Source: DASXRA01 sp963737425 (GTDB lineage: Bacteria; Actinomycetota; Actinomycetes; Mycobacteriales; Jatrophihabitantaceae). Taken from it: DNA of 64,000 bases. The position numbers and the translations under genes were made by a program. The DNA lies in contig CAVTSX010000003.1 in NCBI GenBank assembly GCA_963737425.1, positions 124,001 through 188,000 of the forward strand. The letters are read 5' to 3'. Shown here in pieces: positions 58,401-64,000 of this stretch (position 1 is its first letter; every line of letters starts with the position of its first letter). Under the pieces are notes generated by a model. The model worked only from the letters and a program-made list of their open reading frames with translations, was not told the origin of the DNA and ran no database searches.

Positions 58401-59538
58401 CAAGCTCTACATCGCCGGTGGCTGGGCCGAGACGAGCCAGGTCCGCGCCGACCTGGACGTCTACGACCCGCACACAGATAGGTGGTCGGCCGGACCGGCC
58501 ATGCCGAACGCCGTTGCCGCGGCGGGGACGGCCGTGCTGGGCGGCAAGTTGTACGCGGTCGGCGGTTGCCAGTCGTCATGCGGCAAGCGGTTCGCGTACC
58601 GGTACGACTCGCCCTCCCGCCAGTGGAGCAAGCTGGCCGACTACCCGGTGAACGCAGCCTGGCTGTCCTGCGGCGGTATCGGCGCCAAGCTCTATTGCGC
58701 CGGTGGCGTCTCCGACAACGGCGGCAGCCCGGGCACCCGTACCTACGCCTATGATCCGGCGACCAACACCTGGACCCGGCTGGCCGACCTGCCGATCGAC
58801 CTGTGGGGCGCCGGTTCGACGGTCGCCGACGGCACCCTGATGATGTCCGGCGGCGTCACCGACGACAGCACCGCCGTCACCAACCAGGGATTCGCTTACC
58901 ACCCCGCAACGAACACGTGGACGGCGCTGCCGAACTCCAACCACGCCGTCTATGCCGGCGCGAGCGCCTGCGGCTTCTACAAGATCGGCGGCATGACCCT
59001 GAACGGCCCGCCCACCAGGTTCACCGAGGTGCTGCCCGGCTACGCCGCCTGCGACACTGCCGACCCGGTGCCGTGGCTGACGGGCACGCCCGCGACCGCG
59101 ACACTTCCCGCGGGCGGCAGCACGCAGGTCACGATCACGTTGGACGCCCGTACGGTCAGCCAGCCCGGCACGTACACGGCCGTGCTGAACGTCCGCAACG
59201 ACACGCCGTACGAGACGGGTTCGGTTCGGGCGACGATCACCGTCACACCGCCGTTGAGCTGGGGCAAGATCACCGGCACCGTCACCGGCGTGACCTGTAG
59301 CGGCAGCAGCGCCGCGGTCCCCGGCGCCACCGTCGCGATCGACGGCAAGGTCAGCGACTACACGCTGCGCACCGACGCCCGGGGCCAGTACGCGCAATGG
59401 CTGGACCAGGCCAACGGGACGCTGTCGATCACCGTCGCGGCCACCGACTGGTTCCCCAAGACGATCACCGCCCGGGTGCGTGCCGGGCAGACGATCGTCC
59501 AGAACGTCACTCTCAACCAGACGGGGTGTTCATCGTGA
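55498..59538 (+). CDS. secreted S53 (sedolisin-like) peptidase with CarboxypepD-reg and kelch-type C-terminal half
   Basis: A 1346-residue exported protein with a signal peptide (residues 1-22). Residues about 60-400 are an S53 catalytic domain: Glu and Asp in DWAVEISLDLDAVSA near 140, the oxyanion Asp in VASSGDFGYG near 220, and the serine in VAGGTSLAAPLIAG near 321. After it come carboxypeptidase-regulatory-like repeats (GTVTDASSGAPIAKATVSAG; GRVSDRNTGSALAGATVAGT), a jelly-roll-like module (DDPTTPAGWTVADNAGNDDV) and kelch-like repeats from about 900 (VYVVGGESAAGV; LYIAGGWAETSQVRADLDVY; LYAVGGCQSSCGKRFAYRYD). No long propeptide is present. It overlaps the next gene by 4 bases. Confidence 0.88.
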   Translation: MRLRGIVAVLALATAGAPVAQAVPPSSHTQVVCSAPAKKGQMRCLSLLRTGIASPRTAQDTPAGYGPSDIQDAYNLPAGGGAGMTVAIVDAFDDPSAEADLAAWRTQYGLPPCTTANGCFRKIDQRGGTDYPAPNGDWAVEISLDLDAVSAACPACHLLLVESDDNLLDNLGAAVNQAVAQGAPIVSNSYGGDEDPAQTDFDSQFFDHPGTAIVASSGDFGYGVEYPAASQFVTSVGGTSLVRDSNSSRGWAETVWDSNGQGPGSGCSQFDAKPSWQGDSGCDMRAVADVSAVADPNTGLAVYDTFQQSGWLVAGGTSLAAPLIAGVYALGGKPGSGEYPASYAYAQPPALNDVTSGKNGSCDPAYLCTAGPGYDGPTGLGSPNGTAAFKALGPHGDVAGTVTDASSGAPIAKATVSAGAARDTTDVQGHYDLTLPVGTHDVTATMFGYDASQASVTIAEGATATHDFALAAQPRVTLRGTVSEGSGHGWPLAATLTVAGMPGGTFRTDPATGRYSVSLPADATYQVSVAGGYPGLTPQAAAVALGGTDVVHDFRLPADPYTCTAPGYQAGDNRTVYQQTFDDPTTPAGWTVADNAGNDDVWRFDDDRGFGNRTGGDGLYAWVFSAGYGPDEHQDTSLVSPVFDLSSVDTPAVWFDTDYSADAHSTADVDVSVDGGTTWTNAWRQTTGSVFSSRVMAPIPQAAGQSQVRFRFHYMAAFDGWWMVDDAAIGDRVCTPQDGGLLLGRVSDRNTGSALAGATVAGTTSDSAGSYWTFSPGGARPFTASMTRYQALTQTVDVAANATTVADFALAAGNLSIAQDSVDATMPLGGTATRTVTIRNDGTAPATLDLSETPDGSTPLASHRGAPVQTIRGHFSPHIPRRMAAPGTANYGVVAAGAGPWTSAADYTSALAYNVAGYNAGTVYVVGGESAAGVLRSGHAYDAASGAWRPIADMPQARAAPVAGFLGGKLYIAGGWAETSQVRADLDVYDPHTDRWSAGPAMPNAVAAAGTAVLGGKLYAVGGCQSSCGKRFAYRYDSPSRQWSKLADYPVNAAWLSCGGIGAKLYCAGGVSDNGGSPGTRTYAYDPATNTWTRLADLPIDLWGAGSTVADGTLMMSGGVTDDSTAVTNQGFAYHPATNTWTALPNSNHAVYAGASACGFYKIGGMTLNGPPTRFTEVLPGYAACDTADPVPWLTGTPATATLPAGGSTQVTITLDARTVSQPGTYTAVLNVRNDTPYETGSVRATITVTPPLSWGKITGTVTGVTCSGSSAAVPGATVAIDGKVSDYTLRTDARGQYAQWLDQANGTLSITVAATDWFPKTITARVRAGQTIVQNVTLNQTGCSS

Positions 59539-62146
59539 AGCGCCTGATCGCTGTACTCGCCGTATTGTGCGGTACGGCCGCGGTGCCCACGGCCCACGCC
59601 GCGACCACCGTGACGCTCAGCGGCACGGTCCGCGACGGCGGCGCCCACGGCTGGCCGCTGTGGGCCACGGTCACGGCCGGTGGCGTAACGGCGCACACGT
59701 CGCCGGTGACGGGCCGGTACACGCTGGAAGTGCCGGCCGACGGCCCCCGCGACGTGCACGTGACGGCGCCCGGCTACCAGGACGTGACGAGCCCGGCCGC
59801 CGACGTTCGCCTGCCCGTCGACGAGACCGCGTGCCGGGCGCCCGGTTACCGGTACGCCACGGACGGCCTGCTCGAAGGCTTCGACACGTCGACGACGCCC
59901 GCGGGCTGGACCGTCGTCGACGGCGAGGGCAAGGACTGGGTCTGGCGCTTCGACGATCCCGGCAAACGCGGCAACCACACCGGCGGGCTGGGCAGCTTCG
60001 CGATCATGGACAACGAGTTCTACAGCTGGGACCGGCAGGACTCGTCGTTGGTCTCGCCGGTCGTCGACCTGAGCGGGCTCGACGCGCCCTCGGTCGGGTT
60101 CGACTACGACTTCACGATGTGGGACTACGGCCAGCCGTCGGGCATCGGCGATGTCGACGTGTCCACCGACGGGGGCGACACCTGGCAGAACGCGTGGCGG
60201 GTCGACCTGCTGGCAGCCGGTCCGCGGCCGGCCACGGTGCTGATCCCGGCCGCAGCGCACCAGTCGCACGTGCGGATCCGTTTCCACTACTACAACAGCC
60301 CGGACGTCACCGCTGGACGCTGGTGGGCGATCGACGATGTGTTCATCGGAAACCGCCGCTGCGAGTCCATACCGGGCGGTATGGTCGCCGGGCAGGTGCG
60401 GGATTCCAACACCGGCCAACCGGTGAGCGGTGCGCACGTCGCCGGGCCCGCGACGAGCACCGACACCGATGCCGACGGCCGGTACGCGCTGTTCGCGCCC
60501 GGTTCGGGTCGACAGGCGTTCACCGTGTCCAAGCTGCGCTACCACGATCGCGTGCAGCAGGTGCCCGTCGCAGCCGACCGGGTCGCCGCGAGCGATTTCC
60601 CCTTGCCAGCCGGGCGAATCACCGTCGCGCCCGCGCTGTACGCGCATCCGCGGCTCGGCGGTTCGAGCAGCGTCCCGCTCATCGTCACGAACACCGGCAC
60701 CGCCCCGGCAGAGGTCAGCCTCACCGAACGGCCGGGCGACTTCCGTCTCGCGGCAGCGCACGGCGAGCCGTGGTCGGGCCTCGGCGATCCGCCCGCGGCC
60801 GGCTGGGTATCGCTGCCCGACTATCCGGTCGCCATCCGCGACAACGTGGCCGGGGCGTACGGCGGCAAGATCTACTCCTGGGGCGGCGTGTCGAGCGCCT
60901 CGCAGGGTGCGCCGGTCGCCGACGGGTACGCCTACGACCCGGACACCCGGACCTGGAGCCGGGTGGCCGGCCTGCCGCATCCGGTGCAGGAGGCCGTCGG
61001 TGGGTTCATCGGCGACAGGTTCTACGTCGTGGACGGCGCGACCGGCGACTTCGGCGAGCAGATCAGCGCCGAGCTGGACATCTACGACGTGACGACCGGG
61101 CACTGGTCGACCGGCGCGAACATCCCGGTGCCGATGGCGGATGCGGCCGCCACCGTGCTCGACGGTCAGCTCTACGTCGTCGGCGGCTGCGATACCCGGT
61201 TCTTCTGCGGTTCCTCGGGCGTTTCCGCTACGACCCGGCGGCCGACAAGTGGCGGCGGCTGGCCGACTACCCCGCAGCTGAGTCGTGGCTGGCGTGCGGC
61301 GCGATCGAGGCGGTGATCTACTGCGCCGGCGGTCAGGCGGGATTCGGCGACGTCTCAAAGGCCACGTACGCCTACGACCCCGCTGCCGACACCTGGAGCC
61401 GCCGCGCCGACGTTCCGCTCGCGCTGGACGAGATGGGCTATGGCGTGGCGAACGGCAAGCTGCTGGTGTCGGGCGGGGTGAGCGACGGGCTGAGCACCAG
61501 CAAGGGATTCGCGTACGACCCGGTCGCCGACAGCTGGACCAACCTGCCGGACTCGATCAACCAGCTCTCGCGTGGCGCGACCGCCTGCGGCTTCTACAAG
61601 ATCGGCGGCAGCCAGTCATGGAGCAACGACAGCCCGTTCGTCGAGATGCTGCCCGGTTACGCTGACTGCGGCACTGACCGCGACTCGTCGTGGTTGTCGC
61701 TCAGTTCGACGAAGATCACGGTGCAGCCGTGGCACACAGCGCTCGTCTGGGTGCGCGCGGACGCCACCGGGATGGATCAGCCCGGCGCGTACAGCTCGGC
61801 TGTGCTTGCGCGCAGCGATACGCGGTACGGCGTCAAGTCCGTCGGCGTACGTATGCAGGTGGATCCGCCGCGGTCCTGGGCCAAGATCATGGGCACCGTG
61901 ACCGGCACGTCCTGCGACGGCACGTCGGCGCCACTGGCCGGCGCGAACGTCTGGATCGCCGGGCATGGCACCTACACGCTGACCACCGACGTCAACGGCC
62001 GGTACGCGTGGTGGCTGGACGACCACGAGAATCCGCTGCAGCTGACCGCCGGCCGGGACGGCTGGGTGCCGAAGATGGCCAACGTGCAGGTACATGGCGG
62101 GCGGGCCACCGTGCAGGACATGACGGTGACGCAACTCGACTGCTGA
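59535..62146 (+). pseudogene. secreted kelch/CarboxypepD-reg protein, paralogue of the S53 tail, with a -1 base frameshift
   Basis: The GTG at 59535 overlaps the peptidase stop (GTGA) and begins a signal peptide (KRLIAVLAVLCGTAAVPTAHA). The protein repeats the non-peptidase part of its neighbour: LSGTVRDGGAHGWPLWATVT, TSTTPAGWTVVDGEGKDWVW, and kelch repeats. At 61221-61226 (CGTTTC) the frame breaks: frame 1 reads GCDTRFFCGSSG then stops at about 61318, while FRYDPAADKWRRLADYP continues in another frame to 62146. One extra T in the TTT run would restore an 870-residue protein. Everything else is intact, so a sequencing error or recent mutation are both possible. Confidence 0.85.
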
Positions 62147-62291
62147 CTACCGCAACGGCGTCGCGGAAACGGCTGATCAGTCACGCCCGGCCATGACCTT
62201 GCAGGTAATCGACTGGCGTCTCCCGACTCGGCAAGCTCGTCGCAGCGGCGCCGAACGACGGCGCCCAGTAACCGCAGAGGGAGCAAGCCAG

Positions 62292-62666
62292 ATGACGGAC
62301 TATCAGGCAGTGGCCGCCGACTACATCGCAGTCTGGAACGAGACCGACGACGCCAACCGGGCCAAGCTCGCCGCGGAGCTCTTCGCCGATGACGCCTGCT
62401 ACATCGACCCGCTGGCCGTTGCCGAAGGTCGCGACACCATCGTCGCCACCGTCGCCGCGGTGCAGCAGCAGTTCGCCGGCTGGACGTTTCAGCTGCTCGG
62501 GCCGGTCGACGGGCATCACAACCAGATTCGCTTCACCTGGGCGCTCGGCCCGCAGGGCACAGCGGCGGCAGACGCTCCGGTAGCGGGCTTCGACGTCGCC
62601 GTGCTCACCGACGCCGGCAAGATTGCCTCGGTGTACGGGTTCCTCGACAAGGTGCCGGCTGCGTAA
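62292..62666 (+). CDS. SnoaL-like (NTF2-fold) protein
   Basis: A 124-residue protein from the ATG at 62292 with a GAGGGAG about 11 bases upstream. The sequence YQAVAADYIAVWNETDDANR, LFADDACYIDPLAVAEGRDT and AVLTDAGKIASVYGFLDKV follows the SnoaL/NTF2-like pattern. Such proteins are small cone-shaped barrels used as isomerases, cyclases or ligand binders; this one has no adjacent pathway. It is preceded by 145 bases with no gene. Confidence 0.8.
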   Translation: MTDYQAVAADYIAVWNETDDANRAKLAAELFADDACYIDPLAVAEGRDTIVATVAAVQQQFAGWTFQLLGPVDGHHNQIRFTWALGPQGTAAADAPVAGFDVAVLTDAGKIASVYGFLDKVPAA

Positions 62667-62740
62667 GCCCGGCATCGCGATCGCGCCTCCTGACCGTCGT
62701 GATCCGGGGCGGTTGTTCCATGATCACCACAACGCGCCCC

Positions 62741-62811
62741 GCAGGTGGGCAGTTGCGCCGCGGGTGGGCACTTGTAAGTGCCCACCCAGCGCGCAAGTGC
62801 CCACCCACGGC
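62741..62811. repeat. palindromic repeat, family 2, best-preserved copy
   Basis: The core is GGGTGGGCACTT (62762-62773) against AAGTGCCCACCC (62776-62787), a perfect 12-bp stem with a 2-base loop. One more direct unit on the left (GGTGGGCAGTTGCGC) and one inverted unit on the right (GCGCAAGTGCCCACCC) enclose it. It lies between convergent genes and abuts the broken end of the GH3 remnant. Confidence 0.9.
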
Positions 62812-62819
62812 GAGGCGAC

Positions 62820-63582
62820 CACCGCATCGACCGAGCCGCCATCCGTGGGCGGCTACGTTCCAGTACTCGAGTTGGGCGGCGTCGACGTGGATGTGGACGC
62901 TCCGGGTCTCGCCCGGCCGCAGCGTCACCTTGTCGTACCCGGCCTGCGCGCGTAGCGCCTGCGGTTGGCTCACCTCGGGGCTTGCGCCCACGTAGACCTG
63001 GGCGACCTCCGCGCCGGTGCGTGCCCCGGTGTTGCGCAGCCGGAACGACACGTCGAGCCCGCCGTCCCCGGCCCGGCGAACGGCGAGGTCGCTGTATGCG
63101 AAGGACGTGTAGGTCAGCCCGAAGCCGAAGGGGAACAGTGGGGTGACGCCGTGCGCGTCATACCAGCGGTACCCGACCTGGATGCCCTCCGAGTAGTCCT
63201 CCTCGTTGCCCACTCCCGGATAGCGCCTCGGATCGCCGGCGACCGGGGTCTTGTCCTGCGCAGCCGGGAAGGTCTGGCTGAGCCGGAGGCCCGGGGCGGC
63301 GTCACCGAACAGCAACGCAGTGGTGGCCGCCGCGCCCTGCTGGCCCGAATACCACATGTCCAGCACGGATCGGACGTTGTTCAGCCACGGCATCGTGATC
63401 GACGAGCCCGTGTTGAGCACCACGACCGTGTTCGGATTCGCCTTTGCCACGCGCGAGATCGGCTCGTCCTGGTAGCCGGCCAGCGACGGCGATGAGCGGT
63501 CCAGGCCCTCGGTCTCGTCGTCGTATGCGAAGACGACGGCCGTCCGCGCCCGCGTCGCCGCCTGCACGACGAGAACACCCAA
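62820..63582 (-). pseudogene. glycoside hydrolase family 3 remnant (C-terminal domains only)
   Basis: The frame starts abruptly inside the GH3 C-terminal domain (VVFAYDDETEGLDRSSPSLA; NPNTVVVLNTGSSITMPWL; VLDMWYSGQQGAAATTALLF) and continues into the FnIII-like domain (TPLFPFGFGLTYTSFAYSDL; LEYWNVAAHGWR). The whole N-terminal catalytic barrel (about 500 residues) is missing; the position is taken by the end of a dehydrogenase gene 13 bases away. The C-terminus also stops matching at HGWR, just where the family-2 repeat begins. It cannot be an active glycosidase. Confidence 0.82.
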
Positions 63583-63595
63583 ATGCCGCCTGATC

Positions 63596-64000
63596 TCAGA
63601 GCCGGGGGTCGATGTGGATCTTCGGCCCGGGCCCTGCCCCGGCCGGGCGCCAGCCCGACAGCGCGTCGGCCACCCGGTCCAGGCCGATCGTCGCGGCGAC
63701 GTGGCGCGTCGGATCGACGACGCCCGCCGCGTACTGCTCGATCGCGGCGCGAAGCCCGGGCGACGCGCTCAGCACGCCGATCGCCGTGACGTCCTTGAGC
63801 ACCAGTGTCCGGGTGTCGATCAGGCTCGGCGTTCCGGCCAGGCCCACGTACACGACCCGGCCGCCCGCCGCGACAAGGTCCAGCGCGGCAGCCGGAACCC
63901 CGGCGCCGTTCGTCGCGTCGATGACCGCGTCGTAGGGCAGCGGCGGCAACAGCGCGCTGGTCCAGGCTCCGGCCACGCCGAGGTCGCGCGCGTTCGCCAG
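63596..64000 (-). CDS. zinc-type alcohol dehydrogenase-like protein (MDR), C-terminal part, cut by window edge
   Basis: The open frame runs from base 64000 to the stop at 63596, about 134 residues. It contains DAVIDATNGAGVPAAALDLV, GGRVVYVGLAGTPSLIDTRT, VLKDVTAIGVLSASPGLRAA and the closing DRVADALSGWRPAGAGPGPK, which is the C-terminal nucleotide-binding half of medium-chain dehydrogenases. The catalytic zinc part is outside the window, so the substrate is unknown. It ends only 13 bases before the GH3 remnant. Confidence 0.82.
   Translation of the reverse strand: MANARDLGVAGAWTSALLPPLPYDAVIDATNGAGVPAAALDLVAAGGRVVYVGLAGTPSLIDTRTLVLKDVTAIGVLSASPGLRAAIEQYAAGVVDPTRHVAATIGLDRVADALSGWRPAGAGPGPKIHIDPRL

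Noticed and set aside
1..64000. tRNA, rRNA or riboswitch genes
   Set aside because: I looked for tRNA-like cloverleaf ends and conserved rRNA cores in the gene gaps and saw none; a covariance-model scan would be needed to exclude short RNAs.

Overview
The window is high-GC DNA with GTG starts, ATGA/GTGA-coupled genes and an HU protein carrying a long Lys/Ala/Pro tail. Together with the marker order cofC–ppk1–mutT1–hupB–leuD–leuC–IclR(ndgR), this points to the Actinomycetota. A soil Frankiales/Jatrophihabitans-like organism is my guess from gene content; the sequence alone does not settle the genus. No rRNA, tRNA, CRISPR array or phage region was seen.

Layout. 0-7 kb is a core block: the end of the F420 gene cofC/fbiD, polyphosphate kinase, a MutT1-type Nudix/phosphatase, HU, and leuCD divergent from an IclR regulator with an apparently leaderless promoter. 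7.3-8.3 kb is an IS982-type insertion sequence. 8.6-16 kb holds an FAD oxidoreductase, a succinate-semialdehyde-type dehydrogenase, an efeO-efeB iron pair without efeU, and a secreted phosphoesterase. 16-25.4 kb is a phenylacetate catabolic cluster: paaI-paaK-paaR on the minus strand, divergent from paaJ-paaZ-paaABCDE. An IS630-type element has inserted exactly into the paaE stop codon. 26.7-34.6 kb holds a YceI protein, an acyl-CoA synthetase, a secreted beta-propeller protein and a FtsX/LolD-type ABC exporter.

34.7-51.4 kb looks like a rhamnogalacturonan-I utilisation locus. Exported PL4 lyase, PL26 exo-lyase and CE12 acetylesterase are encoded on the minus strand. A CUT1 ABC importer (binding protein, two permeases, YesL-like membrane protein), two Gfo/Idh/MocA oxidoreductases, a PmoA-like protein, a DUF993 aldolase-like protein and a sugar isomerase/epimerase are on the plus strand. 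A LacI-family regulator sits in the middle. Matching LacI-type operators (core GGAAAGCGCTTTCC) lie at the divergent lyase/importer promoters and in front of the second oxidoreductase operon, so the locus reads as one regulon. No GH105 unsaturated glucuronyl hydrolase is present, which makes the oxidoreductase/aldolase/isomerase set the best candidate for an undescribed catabolic route.

51.4-52.2 kb is a non-coding, repeat-dense stretch with palindromes, a 98-bp direct repeat, a G-quadruplex-capable array and an 11-bp tandem array. 52.2-64 kb holds a small membrane protein with an acidic tail, a large LuxR-type (LAL) regulator, a secreted S53 peptidase with a kelch C-terminal half, its translationally coupled but frameshifted non-peptidase paralogue, a SnoaL-like protein, a GH3 remnant, and the 3' end of a zinc-type alcohol dehydrogenase.

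Scattered between genes are at least three families of palindromic intergenic repeats. Many sit between convergent genes or overlap stop codons, as terminators would. One lies inside the paa operon, between paaA and paaB.
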